Positions 18,391 to 25,727 of a stretch of 64,000 bases of DNA are shown here, piece by piece (position 1 is the stretch's first letter; each line of letters starts with the position of its first letter). Position numbers and translations under genes: made by a program. The DNA comes from Rhizobium hidalgonense. Lineage in GTDB: Bacteria > Pseudomonadota > Alphaproteobacteria > Rhizobiales > Rhizobiaceae. The notes beneath the pieces were generated by a model, which saw only the letters and a list, made by a program, of their open reading frames with translations, did no database searches and was not told the DNA's origin. Location of the stretch: NCBI RefSeq assembly GCF_002914525.1, contig NZ_LODW01000082.1:248001-312000 (forward strand), read 5' to 3'.

Positions 18391-18909
18391 ATGGGACCGA
18401 TTGCAAGGATTATCGCCATCGTCGCCGGGCTTGCCGGCGGCACGGTCTTTTCCCAGGCGCCGGAATTTGCGCAGCAATACCGCCAGCGGATCGGCGGCGC
18501 GATCGACGAATTGCGCGTCATCGTCGAGGATTTCAACAAACAGGCAGCCGACCACCATCTCGATCGCCAGCAGGCGCTGAACACCTATGCGCAATCCTCC
18601 GACGATTTCCTGCGCGACCGCGGCGTCTCGATGCAGAGCACGATCACGCGCTACGAAACACTGCTGTCGCAGCAACTGAAACTCGGCACCGCCGCCCCCG
18701 TCGCCAAGCCCTTCGTGTTGCTGGGAGAACCGGACGACGTCGTTTTCGCCAATACCTGGCGGGATTTTGTGCCGGGCGTGCCGGTCAGCTTTGCAGGGTT
18801 TGTCTGGGGCGCGATCGGTTTTATCGGTGGCTGGGTTGTGGCGGCGCTGTTGGGATTGGGGGCTCGGCGGGTTGTGCCGAGACCGAAGGGCGTTCGTCGG
18901 GTGAGTTGA
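18391..18909 (+). CDS. DUF2937-family membrane protein
   Basis: The 172-residue protein has an N-terminal hydrophobic helix (about 5-22), a long alpha-helical periplasmic or cytoplasmic region with GGAIDELRVIVEDFN, and a C-terminal membrane segment (about 130-158). This matches the DUF2937 family of unknown function. It is a single-gene unit preceded by the palindromic repeat at 18272-18340. Confidence 0.78.
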   Translation: MGPIARIIAIVAGLAGGTVFSQAPEFAQQYRQRIGGAIDELRVIVEDFNKQAADHHLDRQQALNTYAQSSDDFLRDRGVSMQSTITRYETLLSQQLKLGTAAPVAKPFVLLGEPDDVVFANTWRDFVPGVPVSFAGFVWGAIGFIGGWVVAALLGLGARRVVPRPKGVRRVS

Positions 18910-19081
18910 CCGTGCGGCGAGCGCAGACTGCTGATCCACATAGGTTGATCCCGTCCGTCCGTTTGAGCCCTACTCTCGCAATTGCAAGCTAGTTTGGTGT
19001 CGGCTCAGGGTAAACGCCCGTGGATGCTGCGAATGGTGGCTATTTGCGGCTCAAGCGGCCGATTAACTTGGCTTCACCTGC

Positions 19082-19804
19082 TCAAATCAGCGTAGGCTGC
19101 GGCGGCAGCAAGACAATCTTATTGTTCGCCAGCGGCCGCTGCAGCTTGCCTGCATCCTCCCAAGGTGCCGTAAGCCACGTTTCGATTTCCTCTTCGGTCG
19201 AGAGGATCACTGGCATTGCCCGATGGATCGGCGCGACCACGGCGTTCGGCTCGGTGGTCAGGAACCCGAACAGATCGTTCGTCGTCATTCCCTCTTTGAT
19301 CTTCCGCACGCACGTCCACTGTGGCGTCCACAAACCCGCGAAGAACATCAGAGATTCGTCGGGTGCTCCGAACCAAGCATTTGGTGTCTTGCCGCCTTCT
19401 GGCTTGTTTGCGGGGTCTGGCTCGGCAAAGCGGGTGAAAGGGACCAGGCATCGGTTCTCGACCGCAAGCCAGCGTCTCCAGTGCTTGCTGCTGACATTGC
19501 GGACATTTGTCGTGCCGCCGTCCGGCTCCATCTTGAGGAGTTCGTCGAAATCGACTGCTTTCCCCTTCTTGCGCAGCCCGTCCGCGCGTTTGGACGCCGC
19601 GTCAAAGAGTGCTTTTGAGGAGCTCGGCAATCCCCATCGGACGTTTGCCAGTTCTCGACCTGCCGGGGTGTTGCGGACAATCGGCGCCATTCGGTCGGGC
19701 CAGATCTCTTGAAGCGGTTCCAGATTGCCGGTGCTGTCCACCATCGCGCCGGTGATCGCGCGGATAGCCTCCTGATTGCTCATCATCTGGTATAGATTGC
19801 ACAC
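19082..19804 (-). CDS. SRAP-family abasic-site/SOS-associated peptidase (YedK/HMCES type)
   Basis: SRAP proteins form a covalent link through Cys2 to abasic sites in single-stranded DNA. Cys2 must become N-terminal after Met removal. Here the start GTG at 19804 gives M-C-N-L-Y, with a strong GGGAGGGA immediately upstream, and a 240-residue protein. The NRCLVPFTRFAEP segment (family catalytic Glu region) and PIHRAMPVIL (catalytic His) are present. The reading frame stays open 107 codons upstream to an ATG at 20125, so a longer fused product is also possible (next entry). It is the last gene of an operon with a LexA-type promoter. Confidence 0.88.
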   Translation of the reverse strand: MCNLYQMMSNQEAIRAITGAMVDSTGNLEPLQEIWPDRMAPIVRNTPAGRELANVRWGLPSSSKALFDAASKRADGLRKKGKAVDFDELLKMEPDGGTTNVRNVSSKHWRRWLAVENRCLVPFTRFAEPDPANKPEGGKTPNAWFGAPDESLMFFAGLWTPQWTCVRKIKEGMTTNDLFGFLTTEPNAVVAPIHRAMPVILSTEEEIETWLTAPWEDAGKLQRPLANNKIVLLPPQPTLI

Positions 19805-20125
19805 ATCTCCCTCCCTGGGCGTCCACGCGCCGTTCCGGTTTACTTCATCCGTATCGATGAACTGGCCGTTCCAGCGGTCCCTAAAATGCTCAGCAGCTTC
19901 GCGGCTCCCAAAACAGAAAACAAGGTATTGGTCCGGCTCTATGGCAGCGGAATATGATTTCGATGCGCCATCGAGAGCCAGCGCAGAATTGATGATCTCG
20001 CGTCTCTGGCGAAAGTCATGGGGATGTTCCCCGGAATTATAGTTGCCCCACCAGATGATGACGTGTTGGGGAAGCTCGGCGTTTAGCCGCCAGCGGGCGA
20101 GCGGATTATCTCGGCGGGACGCCAT
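19805..20125 (-). CDS. In-frame 107-codon segment upstream of SRAP (fusion domain or separate product)
   Basis: ATG 20125 opens a frame that runs without a stop into the SRAP gene. The segment looks like real protein: HVIIWWGNYN near the N-terminus, then YLVFCFGSREAAEHFRDRW, ending just before the SRAP GTG. Residues past the SRAP start would be shared, so there is no independent stop codon; the full ORF is 347 residues (19082-20125). A product with this extension would bury the catalytic Cys2, so either two products are made or the extension is cleaved. No family recognised. Confidence 0.6.
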
Positions 20126-20126
20126 C

Positions 20127-20447
20127 CTATAAAACTCCGTCTTCCCATATCGGCTTCTTGACGCTGGTGACCCTGACCAGCCGCCGCACCGTGAGCTTGC
20201 CAGGTTCGGACCCCCAAATTTGGACGACTTTCAAGCTCATGTAGTCCCTGCGGTTGCAGCGCTCGCAGCGGAAGCGGTTAGCCAAGCGGTCCAGGCTGAC
20301 ATTCGTCGTCAGTTGCAGCAAGTCCCGCGGAAAGAAGCGGTATGTCCTTCGGCAGAATTGACATCTGACTTCCAGCAGTTGACCGGCCTCGGCCGCGTCG
20401 CGCAGGCTCCACCCGCGCAACTTCTTGGCTTCGTTCATTTCCGGCAT
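20127..20447 (-). CDS. Zinc-ribbon protein of unknown function
   Basis: The 106-residue product has two CxxC pairs, CQFC (about residue 29) and CERC (about 61), spaced as in a zinc ribbon, in a basic and aromatic context (RRTYRFFPRDLL). This suggests nucleic-acid or protein binding. The stop lies 1 bp from the ATG of the next gene and the start 2 bp from the preceding stop, so it is firmly inside the SOS-type operon. Function unknown; association with SRAP suggests DNA repair. Confidence 0.75.
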   Translation of the reverse strand: MPEMNEAKKLRGWSLRDAAEAGQLLEVRCQFCRRTYRFFPRDLLQLTTNVSLDRLANRFRCERCNRRDYMSLKVVQIWGSEPGKLTVRRLVRVTSVKKPIWEDGVL

Positions 20448-20449
20448 TG

Positions 20450-20647
20450 TCAGTCTCGATCGTAACTCGGCCGCCAGCCGCGCGTCATGCCGCGGCTCAG
20501 GGCGACTTCCGCCAACGCAAGCTGCTGGCGCAAATGGCGGACATCACCAAGCGGCGTGTTTATCGCGGCTTGCATATCGCCTTCGTGATAGGCGATCACC
20601 TCAGCGAGCTCGCTATCCGCTGGTTTCGGGGACCCTTCAGGTTTCAT
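20450..20647 (-). CDS. Small hypothetical protein in the SOS-type operon
   Basis: This 65-residue, mostly helical protein (MKPEGSPKPADSELAEVIAY start, conserved-looking DVRHLRQQLALAEVAL helix) starts 8 nt after the previous gene's stop. A longer version from ATG 20692 (80 residues) would overlap the previous gene by 37 bp. No family recognised. Confidence 0.6.
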   Translation of the reverse strand: MKPEGSPKPADSELAEVIAYHEGDMQAAINTPLGDVRHLRQQLALAEVALSRGMTRGWRPSYDRD

Positions 20648-20655
20648 TGCTGCAC

Positions 20656-21054
20656 TCAAGGGATCACGCCTGCCAGTGTCATCTTTTCGCAAAGGCTGGA
20701 TATAGCTTCCTCAACACCACCAGTGCACGGGAACTTGAATGGCCGCGTGGCCTCCTCTACCAGAACGGGCTCTCCGGTTTCTGCATCCAGGTCAGCTATG
20801 TGAGTGGTCAGATAGATGCCACATGCCTCGCCTGCTGTTTCATCGATAGCCATCTGTAAATTTCCCAAATGGCAGTCGCTGGGAACGTCAATCAGGCGAG
20901 TAGCAAAAAACCTCACGCCGCGACTGCCTGCGATGGCCTTGGCCAGGCTCGCGTGGACCTCGGAGACCTCGATCTCCGTCCCCGGCGGCCACATCACCCC
21001 GGTTAGATCCAATTCATCATCTTCCACGGCTTCGCCGATCGGCTGCTCTCGCAT
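20656..21054 (-). CDS. Hypothetical protein, first gene of the SOS-type operon
   Basis: The 132-residue acidic protein begins MREQPIGEAVEDDELDLTG at ATG 21054, with GGAG 7 nt upstream. ATG 21069 adds five residues with a weaker site. It contains a mixed alpha/beta pattern (RGVRFFATRLIDVPSD) and ends TLAGVIP. No family recognised. Its leader begins about 30 nt downstream of the promoter with the LexA box, so it is the first gene to be induced. Confidence 0.65.
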   Translation of the reverse strand: MREQPIGEAVEDDELDLTGVMWPPGTEIEVSEVHASLAKAIAGSRGVRFFATRLIDVPSDCHLGNLQMAIDETAGEACGIYLTTHIADLDAETGEPVLVEEATRPFKFPCTGGVEEAISSLCEKMTLAGVIP

Positions 21055-21102
21055 ATCCGTTCTCCACATCTTCGTTTGTCAGATTGGCGGCCGCACGCCG
21101 AT

Positions 21103-21136
21103 GTTCTTATTATGTTCGCGGAGAAAGATGAGTCAA
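21103..21136 (-). promoter_or_regulatory. LexA (SOS) box overlapping a sigma-70-type promoter
   Basis: The sequence GTTC-N7-GTTC (21103-21117; GAAC-N7-GAAC on the minus strand) is the alphaproteobacterial LexA consensus. On the minus strand TTGACT (21136-21131), a 17-bp spacer and ATAATA (21113-21108) form a promoter. The -10 box sits exactly between the two LexA half-sites. It drives the operon ending in SRAP and may also affect the divergent ligase. Confidence 0.85.
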
Positions 21137-21187
21137 TAATCAATCTGGGCAAATTGCTTTTTTAAGTGTTGCTGATGAACTGCCTGC

Positions 21188-22294
21188 ATGACAACGACGC
21201 CCAAGCCATCCATGCCGCTGCTCGGTGAAGCCGACGCGCCGCTCCGCAGCCGGCCGCGCCGGCGCCGAGATCCCACCCAGCCTAATCTTCCTCTGGACCC
21301 TATGCCGGCGCGCGTTGAGCCCTGTCTGGCGCAGCCGAAGCCGCGGCCGCCGAAGGGCAGCCAATGGATCTATGAAATCAAGTGGGATGGTTATCGCCTG
21401 GCCCTCCACGTCGAGCCGTCGCGAGTTCGCATCCTGACGCGCGGCGGCCTTGACTGGACCGACCGCTTTCCGGCAATCGCGGCCGAAGCAAAACGCCTTC
21501 CCGTTTCGACAGCGATCCTCGACGGTGAAGCCGTCGTGTTCGATGAGCAGGGCCGTTCTAATTTCGGTCGGCTTCAGCAGTCGTTAGGCGGACGCGGCGG
21601 AAAGCGGACGTCCCGGGAAGCGGTCTTGTTGGTGTTCGATCTTCTCTATTTTGATGGCCATGACCTCACCGGAATCGAGCTCACCGCGCGGCGCCATCTC
21701 CTCGAGGGTCTGGTGCCAGCCGGCGGGGAAGAGGCCATTCGGCTCTCCGAGGAGATCGAGGCAGATGGAGAAACGCTTCTGCGCATCGCCTGCGAGCATG
21801 GGCTCGAGGGCATCATCGCCAAAGACAGGAACAGCACCTATCGCAGCGGCCGGCTCGGTGACTGGCTGAAGATCAAATGCATCCAGAGCGACGGCTTCGC
21901 AATCATCGGCTATGAGAAGTCGACAGCATCCTTCGGGGGCATCGGTCGGCTCCTGCTCGCCGCGCGCAAGGGAGGGGAGCTCGTCTATGTCGGGGGAGTG
22001 GGGACCGGCTTGAACGAGCGTTCCGCAGTCGAGCTCCGGCAGCAGATGGACAAGCTGATGATCAACAAGCCTGCGGTCGATACCGGGCGGAAACGAGATG
22101 CGGTCTTCGTTGATCCGAAGCTTGTTGCTGAGATCGAATATCGAGACTGGACGCGTGACGGGAAGCTGCGGCATCCATCATATAAGGGGTTGAGGGAGGA
22201 GCAGGATAGCGCGGCGGTCATGGAACTCGGACCACAGCGTCACGACAAGAAAGTCTCAGCGCCAAACGACCGCAAAATTAGACCGTCAGGCTAG
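21188..22294 (+). CDS. ATP-dependent DNA ligase, LigD-type (NHEJ-like), stand-alone
   Basis: The 368-residue enzyme seals DNA nicks using ATP. The adenylation lysine lies in EIKWDGYR (Lys65); later motifs EGIIAKDR and DWLKIKC match ligase motifs IV and V. An OB-fold region (GELVYVGGVGTG) follows. It lacks the polymerase and phosphoesterase domains of full LigD. It diverges from the SOS-type operon across a 133-bp gap, which suggests joint use in break or gap repair. No ku gene lies in the window. Confidence 0.88.
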   Translation: MTTTPKPSMPLLGEADAPLRSRPRRRRDPTQPNLPLDPMPARVEPCLAQPKPRPPKGSQWIYEIKWDGYRLALHVEPSRVRILTRGGLDWTDRFPAIAAEAKRLPVSTAILDGEAVVFDEQGRSNFGRLQQSLGGRGGKRTSREAVLLVFDLLYFDGHDLTGIELTARRHLLEGLVPAGGEEAIRLSEEIEADGETLLRIACEHGLEGIIAKDRNSTYRSGRLGDWLKIKCIQSDGFAIIGYEKSTASFGGIGRLLLAARKGGELVYVGGVGTGLNERSAVELRQQMDKLMINKPAVDTGRKRDAVFVDPKLVAEIEYRDWTRDGKLRHPSYKGLREEQDSAAVMELGPQRHDKKVSAPNDRKIRPSG

Positions 22295-22757
22295 GGATGA
22301 ACGACCACTCCTCGGCCATGAATTCAAGCGTTTCGTCGCGAAAATAATAGAGGAAATGTCGTGAGTTAGCGGTGTCTTCCTGGATTGTTTCCCACGGCAC
22401 GGCATCGCGGATCGGGTCGTGGCCAACTAACTCATAGAACTCGCCCCATCGGGGAGCTATGCCACTGTAGCGACCATGGCCATCTACCTTATACCATTCA
22501 TGATCGTTGGTGTCGTCCCAGCGCCACCGGCAGCAGCAAATGAAACTTAGAGTGCCCCATGTCTCATCAAACTTCGGGCCGGCCTTCGAAAATAGGTTCA
22601 AAGCCCTAAGAATACCCGACGGTTTTTCGTCTCGCACGGGCCTATGCGAGCGGAAACAGACGTTGACCTTGGAGCCCGCAACTGAAACTTCAGGCTGGGG
22701 GGCATTTGGCTCGGCAACCCAACCCTGGCCGAGTTGTAGTTCTACAAACTTAAGCAT
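22278..22757 (-). CDS. Hypothetical protein, Trp-rich
   Basis: This 159-residue protein has many Trp, Tyr and Phe (CCCRWRWDDTNDHEWYKV, PRWGEFYELVGHDP). The C-terminal FLYYFRDETLEFMAEEW looks like a conserved core of small soluble accessory proteins. It overlaps the ligase 3' end by 17 bp (convergent). Its ATG overlaps the end of the next upstream small gene, so the two are probably coupled. No function recognised. Confidence 0.65.
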   Translation of the reverse strand: MLKFVELQLGQGWVAEPNAPQPEVSVAGSKVNVCFRSHRPVRDEKPSGILRALNLFSKAGPKFDETWGTLSFICCCRWRWDDTNDHEWYKVDGHGRYSGIAPRWGEFYELVGHDPIRDAVPWETIQEDTANSRHFLYYFRDETLEFMAEEWSFIPSLTV

Positions 22758-22926
22758 GGACGACGACTAGCCGAATCGCATCATGGTCTCCACCCGCTCC
22801 GTTAGTTTTGTTGAACAGAAAGGTGTGCGCGGCGCGGCGGAGGATGATCTGCAGATCAGCCCGGGAGACATCGGCAATCCGATCGGCGGCGTCTTCAATG
22901 AGGGTGATGGTGTTGGGCATGGTCAT
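22750..22926 (-). CDS. 58-residue hypothetical protein
   Basis: ATG 22926 opens a frame MTMPNTITLIEDAADRIADV and continues with the helix ADLQIILRRAAHTFLF to a stop at 22750, overlapping the next gene by 8 bp. The amphipathic helical pattern and overlap with the Trp-rich protein gene support coding. The ribosome-binding site is weak. Function unknown. Confidence 0.55.
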   Translation of the reverse strand: MTMPNTITLIEDAADRIADVSRADLQIILRRAAHTFLFNKTNGAGGDHDAIRLVVVHA

Positions 22927-22948
22927 GGGGCTCGGCCGGCCGTAGCCG

Positions 22949-23290
22949 CTAGTCCGACGGGTCGGAGATGCCGCGGTAGAAACGTGTCGGCTTCAGCAGC
23001 GAACTGACGATGTTGGCTACGATGGGCCCATCCGCCTCGCTCCTCGCCTTCGCTTCCAGCCACTCCGGATCGGCGATGAACTCGGCCCATTTCTGCTCGC
23101 GCTCCGCCAGCGACCGCCATTCGATCAGGTAGGTCAGATCGTTGCTGGAAGAACCGATCATCGTCGTCCAGAAGCCGAGTGAGCGGATGCCGAGGCGTTC
23201 CCAGATCGTCAGCGTCGCGGTCTCGAAACGCTGTTGCAGTGCCAGCAGCCTCTCCGGCAGACATGTATAGATGCGCAATTCGTGGATCAT
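22949..23290 (-). CDS. NIPSNAP-family protein
   Basis: The 113-residue protein starts MIHELRIYTCLPERLLALQQ, typical of the NIPSNAP fold (ferredoxin-like dimeric alpha/beta barrel). It contains TYLIEWRSLAEREQKWAEF, also characteristic. ATG 23290 follows GAGGAG. NIPSNAP proteins are small cytoplasmic proteins without a settled enzymatic role. Confidence 0.85.
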   Translation of the reverse strand: MIHELRIYTCLPERLLALQQRFETATLTIWERLGIRSLGFWTTMIGSSSNDLTYLIEWRSLAEREQKWAEFIADPEWLEAKARSEADGPIVANIVSSLLKPTRFYRGISDPSD

Positions 23291-23485
23291 CGGATGCTCC
23301 TCATGCTGGATGCCCTGTGGAGCGTCCTCAAACGGCTCTCGGAATGAGGGCAGCTTATAAATTTCCATAAGGTAATCAATAGTTCGGCGCCGCCCTCCAG
23401 CATGATAAGGGGGCACGCACCGCGAGGACGTTGCCGCCGCCTACAGCATGGGTTGAAATGTCGGTGGCTTCCCTTCACACGAACG

Positions 23486-23824
23486 TCATGCTTCTCTTCG
23501 AGATGCCCGCAGCCGCTTAACAAATGCGCGGCACACATACCAAGCTAGATAGGTCACTAGAATTGCTAGCTGCTGCAACAAGACGGCGACGATGGCTAGA
23601 AACTGTTTTACTTCGTCTGGCTCATAAGAGTCATCCACAGTGGTCATAGCTGGTGTGAAGGTCACTCTGTCGCATACGTAGACTGACAGAACGATCCAGA
23701 CTAGCGCCAAAAAATGCAATGTCTTCCGGCAACTTGGCCATTTCCGCCCAGCGATAAAAGCCAAGAGCGGAGCTGCGAAGTTGCTCGTAAAGATGATGAC
23801 GAATGCGAGTTCAGGCTTGATCAT
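23486..23824 (-). CDS. Small three-helix membrane protein
   Basis: Starting at ATG 23824 (AGGA about 10 nt upstream), the 112-residue product has hydrophobic segments at about 5-22, 33-50 and 78-100, with a basic tail (KRLRASRREA). The frame is open a further 139 codons upstream, but that part belongs to a decayed gene read in mixed frames. Function unknown. Confidence 0.6.
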   Translation of the reverse strand: MIKPELAFVIIFTSNFAAPLLAFIAGRKWPSCRKTLHFLALVWIVLSVYVCDRVTFTPAMTTVDDSYEPDEVKQFLAIVAVLLQQLAILVTYLAWYVCRAFVKRLRASRREA

Positions 23825-23861
23825 CGAAAGTTGATCCTTCCAGCGGCAGATGCATCTCGGG

Positions 23862-24295
23862 TCACTCGTCATCTTCCATGTCAGCGATGTCCTCGGCCAA
23901 ACCGTAGCGTGCTCTAATAAAACGGCAGCCACATTGTCGAGAAGCATCGCCGGGTCGGGGTCGCTGTCGAAAAGCTGTTCCAGCTTAGCTTTCAACTTTC
24001 CGATATAGAAATTGTATATGCAGTGACCCCGGTCATCTGCGCGAGGCTTGTCATGCTGGGCTCCATTTCGTGTCCGCCGCATATCCTGCACACAAGCGAA
24101 TAGCTTGATCGCCGAGAGCGCGGTGAAAGAGGCGCAATACATCGGCCGCGTGCATCTGCCGTTCGATGATCGGATCGCGGGCCTTGGCCGTCGGAATGTT
24201 GCCGGCGCTATAGTCGATAGCTCCGGAACCTTTGCATCCATCGCCTCCCGAAGCGCTCGAAACTTGTTGGCGGGGCCGAATCGTCGCGACGAGAA
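23862..24295 (-). pseudogene. Frameshifted remnant of a hypothetical gene
   Basis: Protein-like segments sit in successive different frames on the minus strand. The first holds NIPTAKARDPIIERQM and runs to GYAADTKWSP. The second holds MTGVTAYTISISE, the third KLKAKLEQLFDSDPDPAMLL, and the fourth ends RARYGLAEDIADMEDDE at the stop at 23862. Joined, they read as one helical protein broken by about three frameshifts. It lies beside the att site of the mobile element. The identity of the parent family is unknown. Confidence 0.55.
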
Positions 24296-24380
24296 TTCAA
24301 TTTCGCAAGCCCGACGTTAGCCCGAGCCGCGTTTCATTGTTTTAGTGCCTTCATGGAGCACCTTAGCTATTTGAAAATAA

Positions 24381-24427
24381 AATGGTGATCCCGGCGCGAT
24401 TCGAACGCGCGACCCCCAGATTAGGAA
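24381..24427 (-). repeat. Left attachment site (displaced tRNA-Arg 3' end)
   Basis: These 47 bp match 40587-40633 at 45 positions and reproduce the 3' half of tRNA-Arg (anticodon-loop edge to CCA). The mismatches are at 24394 and 24410 and are compensatory in the T stem. It marks the far junction of the integrated element, 60 bp from the integrase gene. Confidence 0.88.
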
Positions 24428-24487
24428 ACCGCTCCAAACCCCTATGCTGCAAGGTGTTTTGTCACTCATGTCGCATCCATGTTGCAT

Positions 24488-25723
24488 TCACGCGAGGAAC
24501 GCACGCTCGGCGGCCGCCAGCTCATCGCCATCATCGTCTTTCGGAAACAGGTGCGAGTAGCGGTCCATCGTGAGCGCGATCGTCGAATGTCCCATGCGTT
24601 CCTGAACCATTTTCGGGGTTAGGCCGAGGCCGCCGTCTTCCTTACGGTTGATGCACCATGAGGCGAAAAAATGCCGCAGGGCGTGCATGCCGGTGTATTT
24701 CGGCGCCATGATCGGATTGCCCTTGTCGTCGAACTCGCCGCTATCCACGGTGATGCCGGCGGCTACCCAGGCCGGATGCAGGCCGCGCCGAAGGATATTG
24801 TTCAACTGTTCAACCTTGCCGACGCCGTTCGGGAAGACAAGATCGAGAACCATGATCGGTTCGCCGGCTTCGTCCTTCTTGCCGGTGTCCCGCTTCGGGC
24901 AGGCCAGTTTCCATTCCTTCAGGGCGTTGATGACCATCGGCGGGGCCGGAACTGTGCGCTCGCTCGACTCTGACTTCGGGCGGCCGATATCGTTGAACCG
25001 GTCGGCGCGCTGGCGAACGTTGATCTCACGTCGATCGAGGTCGACATCCGGCCACCTTAACCCGCGCAGCTCGGAAGCCCGCAGACCGCAGAAGATCGCC
25101 ATGAGAATGATCGGGCGCCAGCGGCCGGCCAGGATGCCGAGGAGCGCTTTGATGTCCTCGCGGGTTGGAATATCCACCCCGATCTTCAGCTTGCCCTTCT
25201 GGCGCTTCTCCTGTGTTTTCTCGCTGGATCCGCGGCGCTTCTTCCGCTCCCGCACGACGTTCCTTGCGACCAGGCTCAGTTCCTGCGCATCGGCAAGCAT
25301 CGTTCCGAGGCTAACCAGCACCTTCTTGATCATCGCCGACGATCTGCCGCCCTCGCGCAGGTCATCCTCGAACTTGCGTATCCTGGCAATCGTCAGGGTT
25401 GGCAGCTTGAGCGCACCGATGAAAGGATTGATGTGCAGGCGAAGATGGCGCTCGTAGTCTTCGATGGTCGCACGCTCGAGCCCAGCAGCTTTGGCGCTGG
25501 CGATCCACAGGTTACCCGCCGCCTCGATCGTGACGCTTGCACTGTTCGCGACGTGGATGCCTTCCCTGACCTCGACAGACGACGTGGCGGCAAAGGCATC
25601 AGCATCCTTCTTCTTGGCAAACGTCTTCAGGCGCCTCTTGCCGGCCGCGTCGGCATAGTCGACCACCCAGGCGGATTTCTCGACGCCCTTCGGAGTTGTC
25701 CATTCGCGCTTGCGGACTGACAT
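24488..25723 (-). CDS. int: Tyrosine-recombinase integrase
   Basis: The 411-residue protein catalyses site-specific integration and excision. It has an N-terminal arm-binding/SAM-like region, a core-binding domain (about 60-170), and a catalytic domain with Arg (GLRASELRGL), His-x-x-Arg (HALRHFFASW), His (GHSTIALTM) and the Tyr of DRYSHLF. It ends 60 bp from the left att site, as expected for an element using the tRNA 3' end. ATG 25723 has GAGGG upstream; ATG 25741 would overlap the repressor gene. Confidence 0.93.
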   Translation of the reverse strand: MSVRKREWTTPKGVEKSAWVVDYADAAGKRRLKTFAKKKDADAFAATSSVEVREGIHVANSASVTIEAAGNLWIASAKAAGLERATIEDYERHLRLHINPFIGALKLPTLTIARIRKFEDDLREGGRSSAMIKKVLVSLGTMLADAQELSLVARNVVRERKKRRGSSEKTQEKRQKGKLKIGVDIPTREDIKALLGILAGRWRPIILMAIFCGLRASELRGLRWPDVDLDRREINVRQRADRFNDIGRPKSESSERTVPAPPMVINALKEWKLACPKRDTGKKDEAGEPIMVLDLVFPNGVGKVEQLNNILRRGLHPAWVAAGITVDSGEFDDKGNPIMAPKYTGMHALRHFFASWCINRKEDGGLGLTPKMVQERMGHSTIALTMDRYSHLFPKDDDGDELAAAERAFLA

Positions 25724-25727
25724 GCAA

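Noticed and set aside
23825..24241. N-terminal extension of the small membrane protein (total 251 residues)
   Set aside because: The extension reads as unrelated sequence in this frame, while other frames hold better protein-like segments; it overlaps a decayed gene.
24383..24427. A second tRNA-Arg gene
   Set aside because: Only the 3' half is present (no acceptor 5' strand, D arm or anticodon stem partner). It is the displaced end created by integration.
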